The position numbers were made by a program, and so were the translations under genes. Shown here one piece after another: positions 26,587-35,679 of a stretch of DNA of 64,000 nt (position 1 is the stretch's first letter; every line of letters begins with the position of its first letter). Where the stretch lies: contig NZ_LMNS01000038.1 of NCBI RefSeq assembly GCF_001423405.1, positions 200,801-264,800 of the forward strand, read 5' to 3'. Source of the DNA: Methylobacterium sp. Leaf123. Lineage in GTDB: Bacteria; Pseudomonadota; Alphaproteobacteria; Rhizobiales; Beijerinckiaceae. The notes beneath the pieces were generated by a model, which was not told where the DNA came from, searched no databases, and saw only the letters and a program-made list of their open reading frames with translations.

Positions 26587-26680
26587 CACTCCCGCCCGCC
26601 ATTGCTATGCCGCCCCGGACGGTTCCGGCCGCCCGACGCGCGGGTGGGCCGGCACGCGGTAACGACGAACACTGAGCCTC

Positions 26681-28438
26681 ATGAACATCTTCGCCCTCTT
26701 CGAGACGCGCGTGCGCGAGGCGCTCGAATCCCTCACCCGCTCCGGCCGGCTGCCCGAGGGGCTCGACCTGTCGCGCGTCGTGGTCGAGCCGCCGCGCGAC
26801 GCCTCGCATGGCGATCTCGCCACCAACGCCGCCCTGGTGCTGGCCAAGGAGGCCAAGCAGAATCCGAAGGCGCTCGGCGAGGCGCTGGCCGAAGAACTGC
26901 GCACCGATCCCCGGATCGTCGAGGCGAGCGTGGCGGGCCCCGGCTTCATCAACCTGCGGCTCGCGCCGGAGATTTTTCAGGACGTGATCCGTGCCGCGCT
27001 CCGCGAGGGCGAGGGGTTCGGGCGCGGACATATGCCGGGCGGGCCGGTCAACATCGAGTACGTCTCGGCCAACCCCACCGGGCCGATGCATGTCGGCCAT
27101 GGGCGCGGCGCGGTGTTCGGCGACGCCCTCGCCAACCTGCTCGCCGCCGCCGGCCGGCCGGTGACGCGCGAATACTACATCAACGATGCCGGCGCGCAGG
27201 TCGATGTGCTCGCCCGCTCCGCCTATCTGCGCTACCGGGAAGCGCTGGGCGAGACGATCACGATCCCCGAGGGGCTCTATCCCGGCGACTACCTCAAGCC
27301 GGTAGGCATGAGCCTGGCGGAGACGCATGGCCGGGCACTCCTCGACCAGCCCGAGCAGGAATGGCTGCCGCAGGTGCGCCGCTTCGCCATCGACGCGATG
27401 ATGGCGATGATCCGCGAGGATCTCGCGGCGATCGGCATCCGCCACGACGTGTTCTTCTCGGAAGCCACGCTTCAGGGCGAGAACGGCGGTAAGGTCGCGG
27501 AGCTGCTCGACGCGCTGCGGGAGAAGGGCCTCGTCTACGAGGGGCGCCTGCCGCCGCCCAAGGGCCAGTTGCCCGACGATTGGGAGGACCGGGAGCAGAC
27601 CCTGTTCCGCTCATCCCAATTCGGCGACGACGTGGACCGGGCGCTGCTGAAGTCCGACGGCTCCTTCACCTACTTCGCTTCCGACATCGCCTATCACCGC
27701 GACAAGTGGCTGCGCGGCGCCAACGAGCTCATCGACGTACTCGGCGCCGACCATGGCGGCTACGTCAAGCGGATGCAGGCGGCGGTGAAGGCGGTCAGCG
27801 ACGGGCAGGCCCGGCTCGACGTCAAGCTCTGCCAGCTCGTGCGGCTCTTGCGCGCAGGCGAGCCGGTGAAGATGTCAAAACGCGCGGGCGAGTTCGTGAC
27901 CCTGCGCGACGTCATCGACGAGGTCGGCCGCGACGCGATCCGCTTCATGATGCTCTACCGCAAGAACGACGCGACGCTGGATTTCGACCTCGCCAAAGTG
28001 GTGGAGCAGTCGAAGGACAACCCGGTCTTCTACGTGCAGTACGGCCATGCCCGCCGCTTCTCGGTGCTGCGCCAGGCCCGCGAGGCGATGCCCGGCGAGG
28101 ACTTCTCGCCCCAGGCGCTGCTGGCCGATGCGGACCTGTCGGTCCTCACCGATCCCGGCGAGATCGAGATGATGCGTCTGATTGCTCAGTATCCGCGGGT
28201 GCTCGAATCAGCGGCGGCAGCGCACGAACCGCATCGAATCGCGTTCTATCTCTATGAAACGGCAAGTTCGCTTCATAGTTTCTGGAATAAGGGCAAAGAC
28301 TTGCCGCAATTACGGATTGTTAATCCAACCGACAGAAACTCCACCCGGGCTCGCTTAGCCCTCGTCGAGGCTTTGGGCGGCGTTCTCGCCTCCGGCCTTG
28401 CGGTTTTGGGTGTCTCCGCACCCGACGAGATGCGGTGA
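26681..28438 (+). CDS. argS: Arginyl-tRNA synthetase
   Basis: A 585-residue class I synthetase charging tRNA-Arg. It has an N-terminal Add-1 domain (1-110), the HIGH-type motif PMHVGHGR at 135-142, the KMSK motif at 397-400 (VKMSKRAGEF) and a C-terminal DALR anticodon-binding domain (HRIAFYLYETASSLHSF). It is complete. It starts the argS-SPOR-nagZ-tat order that is conserved in alphaproteobacteria. Confidence 0.96.
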   Translation: MNIFALFETRVREALESLTRSGRLPEGLDLSRVVVEPPRDASHGDLATNAALVLAKEAKQNPKALGEALAEELRTDPRIVEASVAGPGFINLRLAPEIFQDVIRAALREGEGFGRGHMPGGPVNIEYVSANPTGPMHVGHGRGAVFGDALANLLAAAGRPVTREYYINDAGAQVDVLARSAYLRYREALGETITIPEGLYPGDYLKPVGMSLAETHGRALLDQPEQEWLPQVRRFAIDAMMAMIREDLAAIGIRHDVFFSEATLQGENGGKVAELLDALREKGLVYEGRLPPPKGQLPDDWEDREQTLFRSSQFGDDVDRALLKSDGSFTYFASDIAYHRDKWLRGANELIDVLGADHGGYVKRMQAAVKAVSDGQARLDVKLCQLVRLLRAGEPVKMSKRAGEFVTLRDVIDEVGRDAIRFMMLYRKNDATLDFDLAKVVEQSKDNPVFYVQYGHARRFSVLRQAREAMPGEDFSPQALLADADLSVLTDPGEIEMMRLIAQYPRVLESAAAAHEPHRIAFYLYETASSLHSFWNKGKDLPQLRIVNPTDRNSTRARLALVEALGGVLASGLAVLGVSAPDEMR

Positions 28439-28467
28439 CCGAGGACGGTTGTTGAGAGGATGAGGCC

Positions 28468-29883
28468 ATGACGGGACACGCTTCGCGCGCGACGGTCGAC
28501 TTCGATGCCTTCGAGCGTGAGCTGCGTCAGACGTCGCAGGAGGCGATCCGGGCGAAGGCGCCGCAGGCCGCCCCCAAGGGCGCACCCAAGGGCGACCCGC
28601 TCGCTGAGCTTGCCCGCATCGTCGGACAGGACGATCCCTTCCGCGCCCTTCTGGAAGCGCGGGAGAAGGGTGCCGCCCAGGAGGCGGCTCCGGTGATGCG
28701 TGCGTCTGAGACGGGCCGTCCGGCCCGCGTCGAGCCGACCTTCGTGGACGAGCCCGCCCACGACCCGGCCCGGAATCCGGCGCATGCCGACATGCAGGGT
28801 CAGCCGCATGGCCAGTCCCAGAGCCCGGCGGACGCCTTCGACCAGTATCTCGCCTCGGTCGAGCAGGGCATGTACGCCGACGGCACGACCGATCCGGCGG
28901 CCTTCGCCGAGGCCGACGAGACTTACCGGACGCGGCCTGCGGACCGTCCGCGCGGCCGCAACCGCCTCGTCCAGGTCGGCGCGGGCCTCGCCGTGGTCGC
29001 CGTCTGCGTCGGCGGTGCCCTGGCGTGGCGCGGCACCCATGGCGGTGGCAGCGGCGGCCCGATCACCGTGCTCGCCGACAAGACCCCGCTGAAGGTGCAG
29101 CCGGCAGCGACCGACGGCGTCGAGATTCCCGACCAGAACAAGCAGATCTACGACCGCAACGCAAAGGACGGTCAGATCAAGATCGTCAACCGCGAAGAGC
29201 AGCCGCTCGACGTCAACCAAGCCGCCCGCACCGCTGCCGCCCGCAATGACGGCGGCGAGCCGGGGCAGGGCGGCGCGACGCCCGGCAGCACGTTGTCCGA
29301 CACGTTCGGTGAGCCGCGCCGGGTGCGCACCGTCTCGGTCAAGCCGGACACGCCGGTCCACCAGCCGCCGGCACCCGCGGCCGAGACCGCTCAGGCGCCT
29401 GTCTCGGCAATCCCGACCATGACGATGCCCGACAGCACCGCGACGCCGTCCCCGGAGCCCCGTCGCTCCGCGTCGCGCACCCTGGCCACGGCACCGGCGA
29501 CCACGCCCGTCGCCGAGGCACCGCCGGAGGCGCCGGCCGCGCGTCCGAAGGCGCCGCAGCGCGTCGCCTCCGTCTCGCCCGAGACCACCGCCAGCACCTC
29601 CGAGCCGGCCACCACCTCCTCCGCCTCGCTCACGGCGCCGATCAGCGGCTACTCGGTCCAGCTCGGCGTGCGCGGCAGCGAGAGCGAGGCGCGGGCCGCC
29701 TTCCGTGAGATGCAGGGCAAGTACAGCCAGCTGTCCGGCAAGCCCGAGCTGATCCGGCAGGCCGAAGTGAACGGCAAGACCCTGTTCCGCGTCCGCGTCG
29801 GGCCGCTCGCCAAGAACGAGGCCTCCAGCCTGTGCAGCGCGCTGCAGGGTGCGGGCGGCCAGTGCTTCGTCGCCAAGAACTGA
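28468..29883 (+). CDS. SPOR-domain inner-membrane protein
   Basis: 471 residues. The N-terminal cytoplasmic acidic/polar region (1-165) precedes one transmembrane helix (about 169-188, VGAGLAVVAVCVGGALAWRG). A long Pro/Ala/Thr-rich periplasmic linker leads to a C-terminal SPOR domain (about 392-471: GYSVQLGVRGSESEARAAF, LFRVRVGPLAKNEAS). SPOR domains bind denuded glycan strands at the division septum. The position between argS and nagZ is the conserved one for this family. Confidence 0.85.
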   Translation: MTGHASRATVDFDAFERELRQTSQEAIRAKAPQAAPKGAPKGDPLAELARIVGQDDPFRALLEAREKGAAQEAAPVMRASETGRPARVEPTFVDEPAHDPARNPAHADMQGQPHGQSQSPADAFDQYLASVEQGMYADGTTDPAAFAEADETYRTRPADRPRGRNRLVQVGAGLAVVAVCVGGALAWRGTHGGGSGGPITVLADKTPLKVQPAATDGVEIPDQNKQIYDRNAKDGQIKIVNREEQPLDVNQAARTAAARNDGGEPGQGGATPGSTLSDTFGEPRRVRTVSVKPDTPVHQPPAPAAETAQAPVSAIPTMTMPDSTATPSPEPRRSASRTLATAPATTPVAEAPPEAPAARPKAPQRVASVSPETTASTSEPATTSSASLTAPISGYSVQLGVRGSESEARAAFREMQGKYSQLSGKPELIRQAEVNGKTLFRVRVGPLAKNEASSLCSALQGAGGQCFVAKN

Positions 29884-29933
29884 GGCGAGCCCCCGCCGCA
29901 TCGGCCGGCTCAACGCCGATCGTCCCGTTCGAT

Positions 29934-30040
29934 CCCTCATCCTGAGATGCCCGCGTCGGCGGGCCTCGAAGGCTCTTCCAGATCCCCCGCGATTCCTGGA
30001 CGATCCTTCGAGGCCGCGTCGCGGCACCTCAGGATGAGGG
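29934..30040. repeat. palindromic intergenic repeat, copy 2
   Basis: CCCTCATCCTGAG (29934-29946) and CTCAGGATGAGGG (30028-30040) are exact reverse complements. An inner pair CCTCGAAGG/CCTTCGAGG (29964-29972, 30005-30013) extends the hairpin. It belongs to the same family as 7377-7491 and lies between the SPOR gene and nagZ. Confidence 0.85.
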
Positions 30041-30130
30041 CGTGAGCGGGGTCGAATCCGCGCTCGGCCTTTTTCCGATTGCTGCAAGCCCGCTCGCCCG
30101 TCTCGCCCGATTCCGAGGAACGCCGGCCCC

Positions 30131-31159
30131 ATGACTTCTGCCAGCATGACCTCCGCCAGCACGCCCCGCGCCGTCATCCTCGGCTGTTCCGGTACGACGC
30201 TGACGCCCGAGGAGGCCGCCTTCTTCCGCGATTTGCGGCCCTGGGGCTTCATCCTGTTCAAGCGCAACATCGGCACGCCGGACGCGGTGCGTGCCCTGAC
30301 CGCCGCCCTGCGCGAGACGGTCGGCCGGGCGGATGCGCCGATCCTGATCGATCAGGAGGGCGGGCGGGTGCAGCGCATGGGCCCGCCGCACTGGCCGAAA
30401 TATCCCGCGGGCGGCCGCTTCGGCGGCCTCGGCGACAATGCCGCAACCATCGCCCGGCTCGGCGCCCGGCTGATGGCGCATGACCTCGCCTCGGTCGGCA
30501 TCAATGTCGATTGCGCGCCGATGCTCGACGTCCCCGTCGCGGGCTCGGACAACATCATCGGCGACCGGGCCTATGGCGACACGCCGGAGCGGGTGATCGA
30601 ACTCGGCCGCGCCGTGGCCGAGGGGCTGATGGCGGGCGGGGTGCTGCCGGTCATCAAGCATATTCCCGGTCACGGCCGGGCGACCTGCGACAGCCATCTC
30701 GACCTGCCGGTGGTCGAGGCCGACCGCGTGAGTCTGGGCGCGAGCGACTTCCGCCCGTTCCGGGCGCTCGCCGATTTGCCGCTCGCCATGAGCGCGCATG
30801 TGGTGTTCACCGCCCTCGACCCCGAGCAGCCCGCCACCCTGTCGGAGCGGGTGATCCGCGAGATCGTGCGCGGCGAGATCGGCTTCGACGGCCTCTTGAT
30901 GACCGACGACCTGTCGATGCACGCGCTCCAGGGCCCGTTCCGCGAGCGGGCGCAAGCCGCCTACCGCGCCGGCATCGACGTGATTCTCCATTGCAACGGA
31001 CGCATGGACGAGATGCGGGCCGTCGCCGAGGCCGCGACCGATCTCGCGGGGGAGGGCGCGCGCCGGGCCGAGGCCGCGCTCGCCCGCCTCACGCTTCCGG
31101 ACGCCCTCGACGTCGCCGAGGCGCGCGCCCGCTTCGAAGAAGCCTTCGCGATCGCATAA
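30131..31159 (+). CDS. nagZ: Beta-N-acetylhexosaminidase NagZ
   Basis: A 342-residue glycoside hydrolase family 3 enzyme of peptidoglycan recycling that removes GlcNAc from anhydro-muropeptides in the cytoplasm. Motifs: GFILFKRN, IDQEGGRVQRM, IKHIPGHGRATCDSHLDLP (Lys-His and catalytic Asp-His pairs), and nucleophile Asp in MTDDLSMHAL (near residue 258). The first ten residues are a tandem MTSAS MTSAS, so ATG 30131 or 30146 may be used. In most alphaproteobacteria scpA and scpB follow; here 266 bp with no gene lead to tatA. Confidence 0.93.
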   Translation: MTSASMTSASTPRAVILGCSGTTLTPEEAAFFRDLRPWGFILFKRNIGTPDAVRALTAALRETVGRADAPILIDQEGGRVQRMGPPHWPKYPAGGRFGGLGDNAATIARLGARLMAHDLASVGINVDCAPMLDVPVAGSDNIIGDRAYGDTPERVIELGRAVAEGLMAGGVLPVIKHIPGHGRATCDSHLDLPVVEADRVSLGASDFRPFRALADLPLAMSAHVVFTALDPEQPATLSERVIREIVRGEIGFDGLLMTDDLSMHALQGPFRERAQAAYRAGIDVILHCNGRMDEMRAVAEAATDLAGEGARRAEAALARLTLPDALDVAEARARFEEAFAIA

Positions 31160-31425
31160 CGGCGCTCACGCTGCCTCTTTTCTGGCCTCGAACACCGGCA
31201 GCCGCCTTCACGGCCTCGGCGTCCGCTCCGCGGGGCGCTTTTCGCCTCCGACGGCCTGACGGGGCGCCCGGCCACGAGGCGGCGTGCGACAAAGAAGGGC
31301 AAGCCCTGCGCAGCCTTTGCCCGCCTGTGCGCCCTGCACTGCTTGTGTTCGCGCCACTCGATCCCTAGGTTCGCCCCAATTCAAGTGGAGGCGCCGCCGG
31401 AGTTGGTGCGGCGTAGGAGGTTGCC

Positions 31426-31698
31426 ATGGGCAGCATGAGTGTCTGGCACTGGGTCATCGTGGCGGTCGTCGTCATGCTGCTGTTCGGCCGCGGCAAGGTG
31501 TCGGAGCTGATGGGCGACGTCGCCAAGGGCATCAAGGCCTTCAAGAAGGGCATGGCCGACGACGAGACCCAGCCGACGACGACGACCAGCGCTCCCCCGG
31601 TCGGCCCGAACGATCCGGTCCGCACGCTGCCGCATCAGGGCGCGCCGGGCACCGCCCCGCAGCCGCATGTGCCAGCGGGCGACCATAAGGCCGTCTGA
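31426..31698 (+). CDS. tatA: Twin-arginine translocase subunit TatA
   Basis: A 90-residue protein with a short N-terminal helix (SVWHWVIVAVVVMLLFG), a FGRGKV hinge and an amphipathic helix (ELMGDVAKGIKAFKKGM), then a disordered tail. TatA oligomerises to form the transport site for folded proteins. GGAGG precedes ATG 31426. It is the first gene of tatABC; 132 bp to tatB. Confidence 0.94.
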   Translation: MGSMSVWHWVIVAVVVMLLFGRGKVSELMGDVAKGIKAFKKGMADDETQPTTTTSAPPVGPNDPVRTLPHQGAPGTAPQPHVPAGDHKAV

Positions 31699-31830
31699 CC
31701 GACAGGCTCAACACGGGGCGCGCAAGGGCCGCGACGGCTTTCGGGTACGGTTGAAGATCGGCTCCGGGCAGGATAGCGCGGGCCGCGCGCCCGTCCTCGA
31801 CAGGCGCGGCCTCGCGGGACGGACGACGCA

Positions 31831-32277
31831 ATGCTGGACATGAGCTGGGGCGAGGTGATGCTGATCGGCGGCGTCGCCCTGATCGTCATCGGGCCGAAGG
31901 ATCTGCCGAAAGCCCTGCGCACGCTGGGCCAGATCACCACCAAGGTCCGGCGCATGGCCGGCGAGTTCCAGTCGCAGTTCAACGAGGCGATCCGCGAGGC
32001 GGAGCTGGACGAGGTCCGCCGCGACGTCGAGGGCGTCAAGCGCACCGTCGATTCCGCGCGCCCGACCTTCAACCCCGTGGACACCATCCGCAACGAGATC
32101 CGCAGCGCGGTCGAGGGCCGTCCCGGCTCCGGCAGCAACAGCGCCGGCGCGAAAGACACGGGCAGCTTCGACGTGCCGCGCCCGACGCCCGGCCCGCAGG
32201 CCGACCCGATGCACGGGGCTCCGGCACAGGCCGTCGAGACCTCTCCCATCAAGCCCGAGACAGGCCCGACTCCATGA
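31831..32277 (+). CDS. tatB: Twin-arginine translocase subunit TatB
   Basis: 148 residues. It has an N-terminal helix MLDMSWGEVMLIGGVALIVI, the GPKDLPKALRTLGQ hinge conserved in TatB, then a long amphipathic/charged helix and a disordered Pro-rich tail. It forms the Tat signal-peptide receptor with TatC. The stop overlaps the tatC start. Confidence 0.94.
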   Translation: MLDMSWGEVMLIGGVALIVIGPKDLPKALRTLGQITTKVRRMAGEFQSQFNEAIREAELDEVRRDVEGVKRTVDSARPTFNPVDTIRNEIRSAVEGRPGSGSNSAGAKDTGSFDVPRPTPGPQADPMHGAPAQAVETSPIKPETGPTP

Positions 32278-33074
32278 GCGACGAGCGCGATGAGGCCGAG
32301 ATCGAGGCCTCGCGGGCACCCCTTCTGGAGCACCTGATCGAACTGCGCTCGCGACTGATCAAGTCGCTGATCGCGTTCATCGTGATGTTCTTCGCCTGCT
32401 TCTTCTTCTCGAAACAGATCTACAACATTCTCGTCTACCCCTACGTCTCGATCGTGGGGGCGCAGAATGCCGAGCTGATCGCGACCCACTTCCTCGAACA
32501 GGTCTTCACCAACATCAAACTCAGCGTGTTCGGCGCGGGTTTCCTGGCCTTCCCCGTCATCGCCACGCAGGTCTACGCCTTCGTCGCGCCGGGCCTCTAC
32601 CGCAACGAGCGCCAGGCCTTCCTGCCCTATCTCGTCGCGACGCCGATCTTCTTCCTGCTCGGCGCGCTGGTCGTGTTCTTTCTGGCGATGCCGCTGCTGA
32701 TCCAGTTCTCGGTCTCGCTGCAGCAGATCGGGCAGCCGGGCGAGGCGACGATCAAGCTCCTGCCGAAGGTCGACGAGTATCTCTCGCTGATCATGACGCT
32801 GATCTTCGCCTTCGGGCTCGCGTTCCAGATGCCGGTGATCCTCACGCTTCTGGGCCAGATCGGGGTGATCGACGCGGCCTTCCTGCGGGAGAAGCGGCGC
32901 TACGCCATCGTGCTGGTGTTCGTCGCCGCCGCGGTGCTGACGCCGCCGGACGTGATCTCGCAGCTCTCGCTGGCGATCCCGATGCTGCTTCTCTACGAGG
33001 CCTCCGTGTTCTCGGTCTCGCGCATGGAGAAGATCCGCGCCGCGCGGCGCCGGGCGCAAGGAATCGAAGACTGA
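32274..33074 (+). CDS. tatC: Twin-arginine translocase subunit TatC
   Basis: A 266-residue polytopic protein with six predicted helices. It has the N-terminal LLEHLIELRSRLIKSL motif that contacts twin-arginine signal peptides and the conserved FAFGLAFQMPVILTLL segment. It is translationally coupled to tatB by ATGA. Usual serS is not the next gene; a periplasmic protein gene follows after 152 bp. Confidence 0.95.
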   Translation: MSDERDEAEIEASRAPLLEHLIELRSRLIKSLIAFIVMFFACFFFSKQIYNILVYPYVSIVGAQNAELIATHFLEQVFTNIKLSVFGAGFLAFPVIATQVYAFVAPGLYRNERQAFLPYLVATPIFFLLGALVVFFLAMPLLIQFSVSLQQIGQPGEATIKLLPKVDEYLSLIMTLIFAFGLAFQMPVILTLLGQIGVIDAAFLREKRRYAIVLVFVAAAVLTPPDVISQLSLAIPMLLLYEASVFSVSRMEKIRAARRRAQGIED

Positions 33075-33139
33075 GCGAGGACGGGGCGAGGGCGGATCGC
33101 CGCCCCGGCTGGCCCCGGCGCCTGTGGGCAAAATAAGTC

Positions 33140-33170
33140 AGATTGCGCATCACCATTTTGCGCGCAATCT
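33140..33170. promoter_or_regulatory. inverted repeat upstream of periplasmic protein gene
   Basis: AGATTGCGC-N13-GCGCAATCT, perfect 9-bp arms, 56 bp before the ATG at 33227. It could be an operator or a leader hairpin; nothing identifies the regulator. Confidence 0.4.
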
Positions 33171-33226
33171 TGAAAGGCTCCGGCGCCGCGCCACCCTTCT
33201 CTCCGAACTCAAACGGAGAGAATCTC

Positions 33227-33928
33227 ATGTTCCATACGATGCGGACCGCCTTCGCGGTCGCCGCCCTGACGACGCTCGCGGGTGCCGCCCAGGCAGCCGA
33301 GCTTCAGCGGGTGCGCGGCACGATCGAAAAAAGCGACGCCGGCACGGTCACGATCAAGACCACGGACGGCACGTCGGAGACGGTGCAGGTCGGCGGCGCC
33401 AAGTTCGCCTGGGTGGTGAAGTCGAGCCTCGACCAGATCAAGGAGGGCACCTTCATCGGCACCGCCACCAAGGGCGAGAATCCGATGACGGCCCTCGAAG
33501 TGGTGCTGTTCCCCGAATCCATGCGCGGCACGGCTGAGGGCCATTACGGCTGGGACGCGATCCCCGACCATACGGCGGGCGGCAGCGGGCCGGTGGTGAA
33601 GAGCTCCATGACCAACGGCACAGTGAAGGCCGGCGGCGCTGCTGGCGGCGCGCCGAAGGTCAAGAGTTCGATGACCAACGCCACCGTGGCCAGCAGCAAT
33701 ACGGGCTCCGGCAGCGGCGGCGAGCGCACGCTCACCGTGACCTACGACAAGGACGGCTCGAAGACGATCGTGGTGCCGCCCAAGGCGCCGATCGTCGCCT
33801 TCGACCCCGCCGACAAGTCGATCCTGACGCCGGGCGCGAAGATCTTCGTGGTCGCGGCCAAGGACGGCGGCAAGCTCGAAGGCAAGCTCGTCGCCGTGGG
33901 CAAGGACGGCCTCACCCCGCCGATGTGA
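33227..33928 (+). CDS. Exported protein of unknown function
   Basis: 233 residues with a clear signal peptide (MFHTMRTAFAVAALTTLAGA, cleaved at AQA-AEL). The mature part contains two beta-rich domains, RVRGTIEKSDAGTVTIKTTD and LTVTYDKDGSKTIVVPP, joined by repeated VKSSMTN-type linkers (VVKSSMTNGTVK, KVKSSMTNATV). The first domain resembles DUF5666-like OB-type folds. GGAGAGAATCTC before the ATG supports the start. Function unknown. Confidence 0.65.
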   Translation: MFHTMRTAFAVAALTTLAGAAQAAELQRVRGTIEKSDAGTVTIKTTDGTSETVQVGGAKFAWVVKSSLDQIKEGTFIGTATKGENPMTALEVVLFPESMRGTAEGHYGWDAIPDHTAGGSGPVVKSSMTNGTVKAGGAAGGAPKVKSSMTNATVASSNTGSGSGGERTLTVTYDKDGSKTIVVPPKAPIVAFDPADKSILTPGAKIFVVAAKDGGKLEGKLVAVGKDGLTPPM

Positions 33929-33941
33929 TCCGACCCGTCCA

Positions 33942-33988
33942 TTAGTGCCGTATCCGCTCTGATTGCATCAGGTCGGATACGGCACTAA
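33942..33988. terminator. bidirectional terminator-like inverted repeat
   Basis: TTAGTGCCGTATCCG and CGGATACGGCACTAA are perfect 15-bp arms; the 17-nt loop holds a second inverted repeat CTGAT-TGC-ATCAG. It lies between convergent genes (33928 and 34084), and a T-rich tract (TCTTTGTTTT) follows on the plus strand. Confidence 0.7.
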
Positions 33989-34083
33989 ATCTTTGTTTTG
34001 ACGCGCTTTCTTTCGCCGAACCGGCGTCCACTTCGCCGGAAAGCACTCTTGCATCGCGTGCTCCAGGGCAGCGATGCCGGCCG

Positions 34084-35259
34084 TCACGACCGTCCCTGGC
34101 TCGCCGCCAGGGACGACCACAGGGGCCGCGCCACCGCCGTGGCGGCAAGGCCGAGCCCGAGGAGCGAGACGACGGCCGCCAGGGCCGGCAGCTCCGCATA
34201 GCCCGCGCCGAGCGTCAGGGCCGTGCCGCCGACCCACGCGCCCATGGCGTTGCCGAGATTGAACGCGCCCTGGTTCAGGGTCGAGGCGAGGTTCGGGGCG
34301 TCGCTGGCCGCCTCCACCACCCAGACCTGGAGCGGCGAGACCAGGGCGAAGGCGAGCCCGCTCCACAGCACCAGCACCGCCAGGGCCGGCCAGGTGAAGG
34401 GCGCCACCAGCGAGAACACGACGAGCACCGCGATCAGGCCCATGAAGCTGCCGAGCACCGTGCGCATCAGGCTGCGGTCGGCGAGCCAGCCGCCGGCGAG
34501 ATTGCCGACGGTGAGGCCGACACCCGCTGCGAACAGCGCCCCCGTCACGCCGCCGGGCGTCAGATGCGTCACGGTGAGCAGGAACGGCGCGATGTAGGTG
34601 AAGACGGTGAAGAAGCTCACCGAGGACAGGGTCGAGACCAGCATCGGCCGCAGCACCGGCCAGCGCCCGAGCGCGCGGAACTCCTTTGCCAAGCCGCCGC
34701 GCGTGCCGGGCATCCCGCCGGGGAGGGCCAGCGCGATGGCCGCGCCTGCCAGGAGCCCGATGCCGACCACCGCCCAGAAGGTCGAGCGCCAGCCGAAGGC
34801 CTGACCGAGCGCGGTTCCGAGCGGCACGCCGAGAACGTTGGCGAGCGTCAGCCCGGCGAACATCAGCGAGACGGCCTGGGTGCGCTTCTCGCGCGGCACG
34901 AGGTTGCGCGCGACGATGGCGCCGATGCCGAAGAAGGCGCCGTGGGCGAAGGCGGTGGCGACCCGCGCGGCCATCAGCCATTCGTAGCTCGGCGCCAGGG
35001 CGCAGGCGAGGTTGCCGAGGGTGAACACCGCCATCAAAGCGAGCAAGGCCGCTTTGCGCGGCAGGCGCGCGGTCGCCATCGCCACGAGCGGCGCGCCGAT
35101 CACCACACCGAGCGCGTAGCCGGACACGAGGTGGCCCGCCTGCGGGATCGTGACGTCGAAGTCGCGCGCCATCTCCGGCAGGAGACCCATGATGACGAAC
35201 TCGGTGGTGCCGATGCCGAAGGAGGCGACGGCGAGCGCGAGGATCGGCAGGGATGCCAT
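34084..35259 (-). CDS. MFS transporter, AraJ/YdhP-type
   Basis: 391 residues with 12 predicted helices. It has the DHA1-type motif SFGIGTTEFVIMGLLPEMARDFDV at the start of helix 1 and MATARLPRKAALL between helices 2 and 3. Members export sugars, arabinose-like compounds or drugs; the substrate is not predictable. ATG 35259 matches the family N-terminus (MASLPILALAVASFG); a longer frame adds 46 unlikely residues. It is divergent from the sulfonate operon. Confidence 0.82.
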   Translation of the reverse strand: MASLPILALAVASFGIGTTEFVIMGLLPEMARDFDVTIPQAGHLVSGYALGVVIGAPLVAMATARLPRKAALLALMAVFTLGNLACALAPSYEWLMAARVATAFAHGAFFGIGAIVARNLVPREKRTQAVSLMFAGLTLANVLGVPLGTALGQAFGWRSTFWAVVGIGLLAGAAIALALPGGMPGTRGGLAKEFRALGRWPVLRPMLVSTLSSVSFFTVFTYIAPFLLTVTHLTPGGVTGALFAAGVGLTVGNLAGGWLADRSLMRTVLGSFMGLIAVLVVFSLVAPFTWPALAVLVLWSGLAFALVSPLQVWVVEAASDAPNLASTLNQGAFNLGNAMGAWVGGTALTLGAGYAELPALAAVVSLLGLGLAATAVARPLWSSLAASQGRS

Positions 35260-35679
35260 ACAGAATGCTCCGGGCGGCGCCTGTGCTGCACTGCAATACG
35301 AGCGCCGCAACATGGTCATCCCGGCCGGACGCGACAGGCGCATGACCGGGAGGCAGCCCTGCGCCCAGGTCAGAACGGTCGCGCGCGAGGGCTCCAACCC
35401 CGACTCCGGCGATGCTCTCTCGGAGCGCCCGAGGCTGCGAAGGAGCGCAAAAAGAATCTCTCTGCCCCGCTGCGCGCAGCGAGAGAACTGTCCTCTACCT
35501 TAGAAAAACAACGCAAAAACAATCCGTTGATTTGCGCGGCTCCAAGTCTTTAAATCTCAGGACAACAACGCCCCAACAACGCTCCGCAGCCCTTCGAAGA
35601 TTTGAGGCTAGAGACACTCCTTCAGGAGGTTTCCGGCACCGCTCTTCCCTGGCCGCGGCCTTGCCTCGGATCATTCGCG
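35260..35679. other. 420-bp divergent region (MFS gene / sulfonate operon)
   Basis: No gene seen. The stretch 35500-35580 is the most AT-rich of the neighbourhood and contains a plausible sigma-70 promoter at 35527-35555. CysB/Cbl-type control would be expected for sulfonate genes but no site is assigned. Confidence 0.5.
35527..35555 (+). promoter_or_regulatory. predicted sigma-70 promoter of sulfonate operon
   Basis: TTGATT (35527-35532), a 17-bp spacer and TTAAAT (35550-35555) match the housekeeping -35/-10 pattern. The start of msuE is about 120 bp downstream. Confidence 0.4.

Noticed and set aside
31301..31425. tRNA-like GGTTCG string near tatA
   Set aside because: No cloverleaf can be formed around it; no acceptor or anticodon arms.
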